A stretch of 64,000 nt of DNA from Acidaminobacter sp. JC074 (GCF_022496765.1 NZ_VANV01000007.1:1-64000), one strand, 5' to 3'. Counted from the first letter of the stretch, positions 7,827 to 17,322 are shown. Numbers and translations: made by a program. The notes: generated by a model from the letters alone, not told the origin.

Positions 7827-8217
7827 AATTTAATAATTCACTGTATTTAACATCTTCATCAAGAATATGACTGGTTAACCAATTCATTAAAAAACGATGG
7901 ATTTCTATAACCGTTTTTTCATTCTTATTACTGATGACTTCTTGAGTAGATTTTAAAATTTGTTTTTTGAAGCTATCGTGGTAATCTTTATGTTTTTGAT
8001 ATTCAGTGTAATTAGACTTTAGTAGGATATCTTCTTCTGTCCTAAAATGCAGCGTTGCATAGGCTGACATCTTATTTAATATTTCTTCAATATTCTCTAA
8101 ACCTTGACCATTGATGATATAGGTATTCAAATCGTTAATAATAGCAAATAGCATACGATGCTGTACATCTATGAGTTCATTATTAACCGAATATTTTGTC
8201 GTCCATTTGAATTCCAT
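7825..8217 (-). CDS. bacteriohemerythrin
   Basis: 130 residues, the usual size for single-domain bacteriohemerythrin. The full set of di-iron ligands is visible: His20 (IDVQH), His57 and Glu61 (HFRTEE), His76 and His80 (HKDYH), and His117 with Asp122 (HILDED). It binds O2 at a di-iron site; in anaerobes it acts in O2 sensing, scavenging or delivery. An upstream in-frame ATG at 8229 is inside the Shine-Dalgarno (ATGGAGG), so the ATG at 8217 is the start; this also gives the typical N-terminus ending in WTTKYSV. It has its own consensus promoter (8244-8272). Confidence 0.92.
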   Translation of the reverse strand: MEFKWTTKYSVNNELIDVQHRMLFAIINDLNTYIINGQGLENIEEILNKMSAYATLHFRTEEDILLKSNYTEYQKHKDYHDSFKKQILKSTQEVISNKNEKTVIEIHRFLMNWLTSHILDEDVKYSELLN

Positions 8218-8221
8218 GACT

Positions 8222-8262
8222 GCCTCCATTTACACACAAGATTAGATTACCTAAATGGAGGC
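8222..8262. promoter_or_regulatory. inverted repeat masking the bacteriohemerythrin ribosome binding site
   Basis: GCCTCCATTTA (8222-8232) and TAAATGGAGGC (8252-8262) form a perfect 11-bp inverted repeat with a 19-nt loop. One arm contains the GGAGG of the bacteriohemerythrin gene. A transcript reading through from the upstream genes would fold this and hide the site, while the local promoter starts inside the loop and yields an open site. It could also be a DNA operator around the -10 box. Confidence 0.5.
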
Positions 8263-8272
8263 CAAATGTCAA
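8244..8272 (-). promoter_or_regulatory. consensus promoter of bacteriohemerythrin
   Basis: TTGACA (8267-8272), 17-bp spacer, TAATCT (8244-8249) on the minus strand. The -35 begins 1 nt after the stop codon of the grpB-like gene. Confidence 0.75.
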
Positions 8273-8273
8273 G

Positions 8274-8843
8274 TTACTCATTCATTTTTGTTATTTCATC
8301 AACTTCTTCAGGTGTAAACTCACAAGCACTGAGTACCCTGGTTATAAAAGGTGTTTTCTCTTTGACATACATATCAATATCATGAGGATATTTATGAGCA
8401 AGTGCCAGTTTCAACTCGCTGTACTCTTTAACTGCATCTTCATGAGCCATTAAATAGTCTTTCAAGGTCATATGATTTTTAAATGCTAGAGAATCTTCAT
8501 ATACCACATACAGGTGATGGGCTGGCCATTTAGAATGATGTTCATACATCAATGGCACATCTTCAATAGATCTTTTAAAGGCATGTCTACCTGGAATACC
8601 AAGTTCGCCTTGATGGATATACCCCAGTTCCTCTAAAGCGTCAATAAGCTTTAAAACTTCTTCTTTAGTTGTAACAACAATGTCGATATCAATAATCGGT
8701 TTAGCCGCTAAACCTGGTACTGAAGTAGAGCCCACATGTTCAATTCTTAGCTCCATATCAATGTGAGTTTCATAAGCTGCTTTTAGTTCATTAAAAGCGT
8801 GCGCCCATTTGGGATTGTAATTTTCCACTACGATTTTTCTCAT
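8274..8843 (-). CDS. GrpB/UPF0157 family predicted nucleotidyltransferase
   Basis: 189 residues with the hallmark EHVGSTSVPGLAAKPIIDID of the GrpB family (residues about 35-55), a pol-beta-type nucleotidyltransferase fold. Some relatives are linked to dephospho-CoA kinase domains, but the physiological role is not established. The start overlaps the end of the amidase gene by 4 nt (ATGA), and AAGGAGG is in place, so the two are translated as an operon. No terminator follows before the bacteriohemerythrin promoter. Confidence 0.85.
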   Translation of the reverse strand: MRKIVVENYNPKWAHAFNELKAAYETHIDMELRIEHVGSTSVPGLAAKPIIDIDIVVTTKEEVLKLIDALEELGYIHQGELGIPGRHAFKRSIEDVPLMYEHHSKWPAHHLYVVYEDSLAFKNHMTLKDYLMAHEDAVKEYSELKLALAHKYPHDIDMYVKEKTPFITRVLSACEFTPEEVDEITKMNE

Positions 8844-10297
8844 GTAAGCCTCCTTGGATTTTTTCTAGTAATGCACTTTTCAAATGCATATGACAGTTCT
8901 AGTAGTTTTATATCTTCGTGTGCACTTGCTATAAAGGTGATACCGACAGGCTCTCCACTTGCCCTATAACTTGCTGGGAGGCAAATGGCCGGATAGCCAG
9001 CTGGTGCATAAACCGATGTAGAGTAATTACTTAAGGTCATAAGTATATCGACATCTTCTAAAGCTTTATCAAGACTTTGTCTTGTAAAATTTCTATTTTG
9101 CTCGGTTTGACTGTTTATTTCATCAGGATCAAAGTACTCTAAGTATGCCTGTTTGATGATTTCATGATTAAAGGGTGCCAAAGCATCCATATCCTTTTGG
9201 TTAAATTTAATGACGTCACCTAGATTCTTTATGTCAGTCTTAAGTCCTTGTAAAAAAGATTTTACCCCCAGTCTAAACTCGTACTTTAAAATGTCATAAA
9301 CCTTGGTGTCAAAGGCCCTGTCATCCAGTTTTATTTCTTTGACCTCAGCACCAATGCTTTCTAAATGCCTAATGGCCTCATTGATGATAAGGTCATCACC
9401 TTCTCTATAATAGGTTGTCACCTCATTATTAACGATAAGCCCTACCTTCTTATTCTTAAAGGCCCTTTCATTAAATACGGGCTTTCTTAGTTGAATCATG
9501 GTCATACACTTAAGGAGTTCATAAATCTCTTTAACAGACCTTGCCATTGGACCTGCCGTGTCATGACTCTTTGAAATGGGTATGATCTTATCCTGAGAGA
9601 TAAGGCCCAGTGTCGGTTTTAAACCAACAATGCCGTTTTGACTAGCAGGATATATGATAGAACCTGCTGTTTCAGTACCAATGGCTAGAGGTGCTAGTTG
9701 ACTGGCAACAGCTACAGCTGAACCAGAACTTGAACCACCAACATCAAAGGACCCATAAGGATTCATGGTTTGTCCACCTAATGCTGAATAGCCATTAGAT
9801 GATTCTGTGGACATAAAGTTTGCCCATTCAGATAAGTTGGCTTTGCCTAGGATAATGGCACCCGCTTCCTTTAAAAGTCTTATAATTTCTGCATCCTCTG
9901 TTTGAAGGTTTTCTAGTGCGACAGCCCCACCCGTTGTCGGCATGTCCTTAGTAGAGATGTTGTCCTTTACAAGTACGGGGATACCATAAAGAAGGCTGTG
10001 CTTGTCATCGTATACCTTCTGACGTGCCTCATTGACAGCATGCTTGTTGATACAAATCAAAGCATTTAAATCCTGATTATCATGAATGCGATTAAGATAG
10101 AACTTAAGGATTTCTTCGTAGGTAAGCTCGCCTTTTTTGACCCTGTTCTGCAGAGAAAACAAGGTCTCGTCAAGGAGGTCCTTATCTAATTTATAATCAG
10201 TTGATTCTAGTTTCACTTGGTAAGAGGTCATTTTCTTCTGGCGTATTTGCTTGATCACTTGTCCTTTTAAATAATCGTCGTTGTTAAAATCACTCAT
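8840..10297 (-). CDS. amidase (amidase-signature family)
   Basis: 485 residues, the usual size. The Ser-Ser-Lys triad is visible: Lys in IPVLVKDN, the cis-Ser in GGSSSGSAVA and the nucleophile Ser in GTETAGSIIYPAS. The protein is related to GatA, but no gatB/gatC lie nearby and the N-terminal extension of about 60 residues suggests a free-standing amidase of unknown amide substrate. Ribosome binding site AGGAGG. It starts an operon with the GrpB-family gene. Confidence 0.88.
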   Translation of the reverse strand: MSDFNNDDYLKGQVIKQIRQKKMTSYQVKLESTDYKLDKDLLDETLFSLQNRVKKGELTYEEILKFYLNRIHDNQDLNALICINKHAVNEARQKVYDDKHSLLYGIPVLVKDNISTKDMPTTGGAVALENLQTEDAEIIRLLKEAGAIILGKANLSEWANFMSTESSNGYSALGGQTMNPYGSFDVGGSSSGSAVAVASQLAPLAIGTETAGSIIYPASQNGIVGLKPTLGLISQDKIIPISKSHDTAGPMARSVKEIYELLKCMTMIQLRKPVFNERAFKNKKVGLIVNNEVTTYYREGDDLIINEAIRHLESIGAEVKEIKLDDRAFDTKVYDILKYEFRLGVKSFLQGLKTDIKNLGDVIKFNQKDMDALAPFNHEIIKQAYLEYFDPDEINSQTEQNRNFTRQSLDKALEDVDILMTLSNYSTSVYAPAGYPAICLPASYRASGEPVGITFIASAHEDIKLLELSYAFEKCITRKNPRRLT

Positions 10298-10331
10298 ACT
10301 TGCCCTCCTAGTAACCCTATACCCTTTTTTT

Positions 10332-10359
10332 AAGCTTTATCACTTATGTGAATAAGCTT
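10332..10359. promoter_or_regulatory. inverted repeat between divergent amidase and GGDEF genes
   Basis: Arms AAGCTTTATCAC (10332-10343) and GTGAATAAGCTT (10348-10359) match at 10 of 12 positions around a 4-nt centre. On the plus strand it is followed by TTTATAAAA, so it resembles a weak terminator, but no plus-strand gene precedes it. A shared operator for the divergent genes is more likely. Confidence 0.4.
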
Positions 10360-10396
10360 TTTATAAAATGGTATATATAAAATAGGAGCGTGAATT

Positions 10397-11701
10397 ATGA
10401 ATATAAATCAAAAGAACAAGGGAAAAATCTTAGCCATTTTATTTGGCGTTCTTATCTTTTCAGTTTTGCTCATCATAGAAATTCTTATTTACAACAGCGT
10501 CATGACTGAAAAAAGAAACAATCTAGCAGAAAAATACATTGTTATAGAAGACCGTGTATCAGGTGTTATTGATACCAACTTCAATATTCTTAGAGGCTTT
10601 TCTGCATATATTCAAACGACTGATGAGCTAACAGGAGAAAACATCTATACCTTCTTAGACCTTTTATTTGAAGGGTCCAATACCTTTATTAGAAACATCG
10701 GTATCATCGAAGACACGACCATTGTATGGAACTATCCATATGAGACCAATCAGGCTGCTATAGGCGTTGACCTAGCTGAGATACCTGGTCAAAGAGAAGA
10801 TGTTCTCCAAGTAAAAAATGAGGGTGTAACCATTCTAACTGGGCCTGTAGACCTGGTACAGGGCGGCAATGCTTATATCATTAGAATGCCTATTAGAAGA
10901 AATGATGCATACTTTGGTCAAATCTCTATTGTCGTTGACGGAGACAAGTTTACTGGCTTTTTAGATGAAACAGCTGAAATCAACAAGGTCAGCTTTATGA
11001 TCAAATCCAATGGCAGGACCATTTACGATAAGAATTATGCTGGTCATAATGATGACATGGTTTTTACACTAAAAAATGAAATCTTTAAATGGACCATCTA
11101 TCTGCAACCTGAAGGCGGTTGGGCACTTAGTAATTCTTGGTTCATCCTGTTACCATTTGTCTTTCTTTTGGTATCCATACTCGGATCATTTAAAGTCTTT
11201 TCAATTTATATAGACAACCAAACCAATATTCATAATGCCAACCACGATCCATTAACAGGCTTATACAACCGTCACTATCTTTATAAGTATGCTGAAAGTA
11301 TCTTTAATATTGCTAAGATCAACCAATACAAGATTGGTATCATTGTCATAGATATTGACCACTTCAAAAAGTACAACGATACCTATGGTCATAAAACTGG
11401 TGATGAAATTCTTATTAATTTTTCTAATAAGATAAAAAATGACCTTAGAAAAGGTCAAGAGATCTTTAGAATCGGTGGTGATGAATTTATCATCATATTA
11501 GAAAACATCAATGATCTAGACTTGCTTGAAGGCATTGCGGAAAGAATTAAAAACTCTGTAAAGGACTACCCTATCGTCGCCAGCTCAAATATCAGAATTT
11601 CTATATCAGCAGGTGTGGCCATGTACCCGGATGACGGCGTTGACCTAGATGTACTTTACAACTTTGCAGATCAAAATATGTACAAAGACAAAGAAGAATA
11701 A
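10397..11701 (+). CDS. membrane diguanylate cyclase with CHASE-type sensor domain
   Basis: 434 residues. Transmembrane helix at about 12-32, an extracytoplasmic domain at about 45-235 with CHASE-like features (FIRNIGIIEDTTIVWNYPY, then LTGPVDLVQGG), a second helix at about 243-265, and a GGDEF domain at about 280-430. The active-site motif is intact (RIGGDEF), as is the metal segment (VIDIDHFKKYND). The product inhibition site reads RKGQ where R-x-x-D is usual, so feedback inhibition by c-di-GMP is probably lost. Ribosome binding site TAGGAG. Lone plus-strand gene with its own terminator. Confidence 0.88.
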   Translation: MNINQKNKGKILAILFGVLIFSVLLIIEILIYNSVMTEKRNNLAEKYIVIEDRVSGVIDTNFNILRGFSAYIQTTDELTGENIYTFLDLLFEGSNTFIRNIGIIEDTTIVWNYPYETNQAAIGVDLAEIPGQREDVLQVKNEGVTILTGPVDLVQGGNAYIIRMPIRRNDAYFGQISIVVDGDKFTGFLDETAEINKVSFMIKSNGRTIYDKNYAGHNDDMVFTLKNEIFKWTIYLQPEGGWALSNSWFILLPFVFLLVSILGSFKVFSIYIDNQTNIHNANHDPLTGLYNRHYLYKYAESIFNIAKINQYKIGIIVIDIDHFKKYNDTYGHKTGDEILINFSNKIKNDLRKGQEIFRIGGDEFIIILENINDLDLLEGIAERIKNSVKDYPIVASSNIRISISAGVAMYPDDGVDLDVLYNFADQNMYKDKEE

Positions 11702-11719
11702 GGTCATCTTATTCTTTTT
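11695..11719 (+). terminator. intrinsic terminator of the CHASE-GGDEF gene
   Basis: An 8-bp stem (AGAATAAG / CTTATTCT) with a 5-nt loop, followed by TTTT. The TAA stop (11699-11701) lies in the stem. Confidence 0.8.
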
Positions 11720-11740
11720 GTAATTATTTCAAATTTGCTA

Positions 11741-11769
11741 TTGATTTAATTTAGTAAGTATACTATAAT
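11741..11769 (+). promoter_or_regulatory. orphan plus-strand promoter
   Basis: TTGATT (11741-11746), 17-bp spacer, perfect TATAAT (11764-11769). It points into a gene-free region that ends at a terminator, so it may drive a small RNA. An inverted repeat GATACTATTATAGTATAC surrounds the -10 box on the opposite strand. Confidence 0.55.
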
Positions 11770-11775
11770 AGTATC

Positions 11776-11888
11776 ATAAAAGATTTCCTTATAGCCCACT
11801 AATATTAAGTCCTTACTTAATATAACACTATATTAATACAACCAAATTTATTACAATCCCAGAAAAAAAGCTCGAAAGAGCTTTTTTT
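11776..11888 (+). ncRNA. candidate small RNA of about 110 nt
   Basis: The region between an orphan promoter and a strong terminator holds no ORF with a ribosome binding site. The RNA would contain an internal hairpin (TATTAAGT / ACTTAATA with a 4-nt loop), an unstructured A/T-rich middle, and the terminal hairpin with a U-run. This is the layout of trans-acting small RNAs, but no family is recognised. Confidence 0.35.
11863..11887. terminator. bidirectional terminator between the orphan promoter and glpK
   Basis: AAAAAAGCTC / GAGCTTTTTT with a 4-nt GAAA loop. T-runs occur on both strands, so it ends the glpK operon on the minus strand and any plus-strand transcript. Confidence 0.85.
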
Positions 11889-11898
11889 CATGTTTGTC

Positions 11899-13407
<1,509 letters not shown>

Positions 13408-13956
13408 CTATAATGTCCATAGTTCTTCTAAGCTCGTCGATACACCAATCGCACCAATCTTTAAGCTGTTAATGACATCCTCTTTATCCATAATCAAGCC
13501 ACCTGTAATCACAGGTATCTTGGTTTCTTCTGTCAGTTCTTTTGTTGCCTTATAAACAACGCCTGGTAATACTTCTATGGCATCTGGCTGGCTTTTCTTA
13601 ATGGATTTGATGCCTGACTTGAGATTCTTCCTATCTAATAAGAATAGCCTCTGTATAGCAAATAATCCTAGGTCTTTTGCCTTTGTAATCAACCGACTAT
13701 GGGTTGTAATGATGCCGTCAGGACCAAGAGATTTAACAAACCTTAGTCCTGCTTCATCGGCCTTAATGCCATGTATCAAGTCCATGTGCACATAGACTTT
13801 CTTCCCAATAGCTTTGATACTATCTATCTGATGACTCAGTTCAGAAATATCTCCATCCAATATAAAGAAGATGGAACAAGGTGCTGAAGATACATCCCTT
13901 GATGTATCAATAGCGCCTATTATAGGATGGTCCATCAATGCTTCATAAAAATCCAT
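13408..13956 (-). CDS. glpP: glycerol uptake operon antiterminator
   Basis: 182 residues with GlpP features throughout: a TIM-barrel-like protein with VYVHMDLIHG, DGIITTHS, AIQRLFLLD and PVITGGLI. In Bacillus, GlpP binds glycerol-3-phosphate and the leader RNA of glp genes to prevent termination. A GTG two codons upstream (13962) is possible but AAGGAG is spaced for the ATG at 13956. Placed directly ahead of glpK. No obvious GlpP-dependent leader was found within this operon, so its targets may be elsewhere. Confidence 0.9.
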   Translation of the reverse strand: MDFYEALMDHPIIGAIDTSRDVSSAPCSIFFILDGDISELSHQIDSIKAIGKKVYVHMDLIHGIKADEAGLRFVKSLGPDGIITTHSRLITKAKDLGLFAIQRLFLLDRKNLKSGIKSIKKSQPDAIEVLPGVVYKATKELTEETKIPVITGGLIMDKEDVINSLKIGAIGVSTSLEELWTL

Positions 13957-13965
13957 CGTCACTCC

Positions 13966-15327
13966 TTATTTCATGATTTTTTTAACCAACTTTACCTTGT
14001 CCTTATAAGGTGGAAATGCAATGGCAAGGTCAATTAAATTACTTTTCTTGATAAGGCTTCTTCTATGAGAAAATGTCTCAAAGCTATACCTGCCATGATA
14101 AGCCCCCATACCAGAATGGCCTACGCCACCAAATGGTAGATAAGGTGAAGTGATGTGGGTGATGGTATCGTTGATGGCCATGCCACCCGATGAAGTCTTT
14201 TGTAAGACTTTCTTTTCAATAGACTTCTTAGTCGTAAATAAATAGAGGGCCAGTGGTTTTGGTCTAGAGTTAATTTGGAATATGACATCATCTAAATCAG
14301 AATAGGTCATAATCGGCAAAATTGGACCAAAAATTTCATCTGCCATAATTGGTTCATCCCAAGTGACATTATCTATAACAGTCGGTTCAATGTACTTATC
14401 TTCTATATCGCTATCACCGCCGATAATCACATCTCCTTGAATCATTTCAGTTAATCTATTAAAGTGTTTTTCTGATACAACACGACCATAGTCTGGGCTT
14501 TCTTTAGGATCCGCCCCGTAAAAAGCTAGTAGATGCTTCTTTAAAGCAACTTTAAACTTATCTGCAACCTTTTCATGAACATAAACATAATCTGGTGCAA
14601 TACATGTCTGACCTGCATTTAAAAACTTGCCCCATGCAATACGTTTTGCTGCAATATTTATATTGGCTGACTTATCGACAATGGTCGGACTTTTACCGCC
14701 AAGTTCAAGTGTTACAGGTACTAAGTTCTTTGAAGCGGCTTCCATAACCACCTTACCTACATTCACAGAACCAGTAAAAAACATATAGTCAAATGGACTG
14801 TTTATCAACTCAGTAGTGATCTCTCTACCACCGGTTACAATAGAGATAAACTGGTCATCAAAGGTTTCTTGAATCATTTTAACAATAACCGCCTCAGTAT
14901 GTGGTGTATCGCTTGAAGGCTTTAATATAGCCGTATTACCTGCTGCTATCGCACCAATAAGCGGCTCTATAAGAAGCTGGAAAGGATAATTAAAGGGACC
15001 GATGATTAGAACTGAACCATAAGGCTCATAGGTTAAATAACCCTTTGATCCAAACTGATGAAGGGGCACCTTCTTGTTTTCATGTCGTAGCCATTTCTTC
15101 AATCGTTTCATTGTAAAGGTTATGGATTCTAATACAAAACCCACCTCATGTGTATATGCCTCAAATGCAGGCTTTCTTAGATCCTTATAAAGGGCATCTA
15201 TGATATCAAGCTCGTATTTTTTTATGGCGTCTCTAAGCTTTTGTAGTTGTCCCATCCTAAAACGGACAGACTGGGTATGCCCTTCGTGATAATACATCTT
15301 TTGATTCTCTAATAGTGTTCTTACCAT
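13966..15327 (-). CDS. aldehyde dehydrogenase (class 3-like)
   Basis: 453 residues, the shorter length typical of ALDH3/coniferyl-aldehyde types. The catalytic Cys is in FLNAGQTCIAPDY, and the general-base Glu in VTLELGGKSPTIV; the FNYPFQL cofactor segment is present. The C-terminal AFPPYKDKVKL tail is also ALDH3-like. It should oxidise fatty or aromatic aldehydes with NAD(P). It is located between an ArsR-type regulator and glpP-glpK with very short gaps, so aldehyde oxidation and glycerol use are co-regulated. AGGAGG precedes the start. Confidence 0.9.
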   Translation of the reverse strand: MVRTLLENQKMYYHEGHTQSVRFRMGQLQKLRDAIKKYELDIIDALYKDLRKPAFEAYTHEVGFVLESITFTMKRLKKWLRHENKKVPLHQFGSKGYLTYEPYGSVLIIGPFNYPFQLLIEPLIGAIAAGNTAILKPSSDTPHTEAVIVKMIQETFDDQFISIVTGGREITTELINSPFDYMFFTGSVNVGKVVMEAASKNLVPVTLELGGKSPTIVDKSANINIAAKRIAWGKFLNAGQTCIAPDYVYVHEKVADKFKVALKKHLLAFYGADPKESPDYGRVVSEKHFNRLTEMIQGDVIIGGDSDIEDKYIEPTVIDNVTWDEPIMADEIFGPILPIMTYSDLDDVIFQINSRPKPLALYLFTTKKSIEKKVLQKTSSGGMAINDTITHITSPYLPFGGVGHSGMGAYHGRYSFETFSHRRSLIKKSNLIDLAIAFPPYKDKVKLVKKIMK

Positions 15328-15336
15328 AAGTTCCTC

Positions 15337-15672
15337 CTAAATCAACTTACATGATTCTTCAATTAAATCACATAATCTTCTGACATCTTCAATGGCATTT
15401 TTTATGGTTAAATAGTAGTTGTTTTCTGTGCCTTGTTTCTTGCTGCCAACAATCCCTGCCTGCTTGAGTATTTTCAGATGGTGTGAAATTGCAGGTCGTG
15501 ACAAGGGAATGATTTCATCTAATGTCTTCACATTCAGTTCGTCATACTTACCTAGGGCCATGACGATGGCCTGTCTGTTTTCATCTGCTAGCACTGTAAA
15601 TACTGGCGTTAACATTTGAAACTTATCTAAAGTTTCTTCGATCAATAGATCTGAAGTAGATGATTTTCTCAT
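15337..15672 (-). CDS. ArsR-type helix-turn-helix regulator
   Basis: 111 residues with a winged helix: LADENRQAIVMAL (helix 2), PLSRPAISHHLKILKQAGIV (recognition helix) and a wing ending in NNYYLTI. No metal-binding Cys pair is present, so it may sense a small molecule. An upstream ATG at 15687 contains the GGAGG used by the ATG at 15672. It heads the aldehyde dehydrogenase-glpP-glpK operon, and is expected to control it. Its promoter (15714-15742) starts in the loop of the preceding terminator. Confidence 0.85.
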   Translation of the reverse strand: MRKSSTSDLLIEETLDKFQMLTPVFTVLADENRQAIVMALGKYDELNVKTLDEIIPLSRPAISHHLKILKQAGIVGSKKQGTENNYYLTIKNAIEDVRRLCDLIEESCKLI

Positions 15673-15713
15673 AAGTCCTCCATCCATTCGTTTAAATAAT
15701 TAAACCTATAAAC

Positions 15714-15742
15714 ATTATAAGTCTAAAAAAAGCAGTCGTCAA
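15714..15742 (-). promoter_or_regulatory. promoter of the arsR-aldh-glpP-glpK operon, inside a terminator loop
   Basis: TTGACG (15737-15742), 17-bp spacer, TATAAT (15714-15719) on the minus strand. The -35 hexamer occupies the terminator loop and one stem base; the T-run is part of the spacer. Confidence 0.75.
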
Positions 15743-15750
15743 GACTGCTT
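15724..15750 (-). terminator. intrinsic terminator of the ZIP transporter gene
   Basis: An 8-bp stem (AAGCAGTC / GACTGCTT) with the 5-nt loop TTGAC on the minus strand, followed by TTTTT. Confidence 0.85.
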
Positions 15751-15753
15751 CAA

Positions 15754-16557
15754 TTATGCAAACAATACCAAACTTGATGCCATAACAGCCATACCAGCAA
15801 TTAGGCCCCAAATAGCTATATGGTGTTCACCATATTTTTCAGCTGTTGGTAATAATTCATCCAGTGAAATATAAACCATGATACCAGCAACACCTGCAAA
15901 GATGATACCGAATGTTGTATCAGTCATAAATGTTCTTAAAATGAAGTATCCTATAATCGCACCTACAGGCTCTGATAAACCTGATAAGAATGACAATCTA
16001 AAGGCTTTCTTCTTATCTCCTGTAGCAAAGTAAAGCGGAACAGATACAGCGATACCTTCAGGTATATTATGAATAGCAATGGCAACGGCAATACTTACAC
16101 CCAGTGTAGGATCTTGTAAGGCACCTGTAAATGTTGCCAGACCTTCTGGGAAGTTATGTATAGCAATAGCTAAAGCTGAAAACATTCCCATTCTTAATAA
16201 TTCTTGCTTTTCTCCTCTTTCTTCCATGTCTGTTACATCACGGAGTTCATGAGGATTTTCAAAGCTTGGTACAAACTTATCAATTAAACCGATTAAAGCG
16301 ATACCACCAAAGAAGGCTAGAGTTGTTACTAAGTAGCCCTTTTGTGGCCCCATAGCCAATTCCAGCGAGTCTCTCGCCTTAACGAAGATTTCAATCATTG
16401 ATACATAGATCATTACCCCCGCTGAAAAACCCAGTGCTGCTGATAAAAATTTCTTGTTTGTCTTTTTTGTGTAGAATGCAAGTGCAGAACCTATACCAGT
16501 TGATAAACCGGCAAACAAAGTCAGTGCAAATGCAAATAGTACATTATTTCCTTCCAT
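15754..16557 (-). CDS. ZIP-family zinc/divalent metal transporter (ZupT-like)
   Basis: 267 residues with eight predicted membrane helices. The two signature metal-binding segments are [10 protein letters not shown] (helix 4) and [10 protein letters not shown] (helix 5), which bring Zn, and often Fe or Mn, into the cell. The cytoplasmic loop (about residues 95-125) is short and acidic. An upstream ATG at 16599 lacks a ribosome binding site; AAGGAGAGG favours 16557. A consensus promoter and a perfect 7-1-7 palindrome of Zur/Fur type stand in front, so repression by metal is expected. Monocistronic with its own terminator. Confidence 0.93.
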   Translation of the reverse strand: MEGNNVLFAFALTLFAGLSTGIGSALAFYTKKTNKKFLSAALGFSAGVMIYVSMIEIFVKARDSLELAMGPQKGYLVTTLAFFGGIALIGLIDKFVPSFENPHELRDVTDMEERGEKQELLRMGMFSALAIAIHNFPEGLATFTGALQDPTLGVSIAVAIAIHNIPEGIAVSVPLYFATGDKKKAFRLSFLSGLSEPVGAIIGYFILRTFMTDTTFGIIFAGVAGIMVYISLDELLPTAEKYGEHHIAIWGLIAGMAVMASSLVLFA

Positions 16558-16567
16558 AAGCCTCTCC

Positions 16568-16582
16568 TTGTAATGATTACAA
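16568..16582. promoter_or_regulatory. Zur/Fur-family 7-1-7 box
   Basis: TTGTAAT-G-ATTACAA is a perfect 7-1-7 inverted repeat lying just upstream of the ribosome binding site of the ZIP gene. It closely resembles the core of Gram-positive Zur boxes (TCGTAAT-N-ATTACGA) and more loosely Fur and PerR boxes. Its position downstream of the -10 suits repression. Confidence 0.7.
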
Positions 16583-16597
16583 TTTTGTTTCAAGCTC

Positions 16598-16626
16598 ATT
16601 ATATTATATAAAAGCTTTTTTCACAA
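16598..16626 (-). promoter_or_regulatory. promoter of the ZIP transporter
   Basis: TTGTGA (16621-16626), 17-bp spacer, TATAAT (16598-16603) on the minus strand, upstream of the Zur-like box. Confidence 0.75.
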
Positions 16627-16656
16627 GGCATAAGAGGGATGTTTCTCATAAAAGGT

Positions 16657-17205
16657 CTAGAAAACGCCTACTGTTGCTCCTAAAATACCAAATCCTATAA
16701 TAGGCGCAAATACCACTGTCAGTAGGCCAATAAGACTTCCTCTTGAAATAGGGTCATTTTGGTCTTTTCTTTTTTTCACATAGTAGCCTATACAGATAAT
16801 AGCAAGCATACCTTCTATAATAGCTGCCATGACTTGATTTTGTCTGTAAAAGTCAAATCCTAAAGCTTGGGTATGCGGGCCCATAATGTGATGAGAAAAA
16901 CCAGCTAGTAAGTCACATACTTCATGGAAGATCACTAAAAATCCTGCCCATAAGGTAAAGCTTCTATTCTTGTAAATTAAATGTATTATCAACATAGAAA
17001 GAAAAGAAAGGATAAGCGCTGGCACGATATCATGACTGTAAGTCATCTCTAAAATCCTAAAATCGCCTAGTCCTAGGTTTTGTAACATCATGTCTACAGG
17101 AATTAGAAAATCCTGAATCTGTGTGAGTATCAGTAAGACCACCAAAGGGTACTTCTTATTGTTTCCATAAGGAACAAGGGCTGTTGTGAAATGACCTGTA
17201 ATCAT
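16657..17205 (-). CDS. integral membrane protein, possibly YdjM/metal-dependent-hydrolase-like
   Basis: 182 residues with five or so hydrophobic helices. Conserved-looking polar residues sit at helix ends: GHF near the N-terminus, QIQDFLIPVD, TYSHD, FHEVCD and SHH. The H-x-D pattern recalls membrane-bound LexA-regulated/YdjM-type predicted hydrolases, but the match is loose. The gene overlaps the stop of a 26-residue membrane peptide (ATGA), and both sit behind an operator shared with a neighbouring TetR gene. Function unknown. Confidence 0.55.
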   Translation of the reverse strand: MITGHFTTALVPYGNNKKYPLVVLLILTQIQDFLIPVDMMLQNLGLGDFRILEMTYSHDIVPALILSFLSMLIIHLIYKNRSFTLWAGFLVIFHEVCDLLAGFSHHIMGPHTQALGFDFYRQNQVMAAIIEGMLAIICIGYYVKKRKDQNDPISRGSLIGLLTVVFAPIIGFGILGATVGVF

Positions 17206-17282
17206 TTTATCTCCTTTCTTCTAGCAAAAAACCAAACACCTACTAATAAACCTATGTAGGCCACATCAAATAGTAAACTCAT
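17202..17282 (-). CDS. 26-residue single-helix membrane peptide
   Basis: The ORF starts MSLLFDVAYIGLLVG and ends FARRKEIK. One transmembrane helix (residues about 4-20) is followed by a positively charged tail (RRKEIK), which suggests an N-out/C-in orientation. ATAGGAGGTG gives a very strong ribosome binding site, and its stop overlaps the next gene's ATG (ATGA), so it is coupled to the membrane protein downstream. Too short for usual gene callers. Function unknown, possibly a subunit or regulator of that protein. Confidence 0.7.
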   Translation of the reverse strand: MSLLFDVAYIGLLVGVWFFARRKEIK

Positions 17283-17297
17283 AAACACCTCCTATAT

Positions 17298-17310
17298 TAG
17301 ACTGGTTTAC
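17298..17310. promoter_or_regulatory. TetR operator candidate, copy 1
   Basis: TAGACTGGTTTAC lies just upstream of the ribosome binding site of the 26-residue peptide. The same 13-mer with only the two centre bases changed (CA for TG) occurs at 17935-17947 in front of the tetR gene. Two such copies 640 bp apart point to one regulator. Confidence 0.6.
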
Positions 17311-17322
17311 TTATTATGTCCT

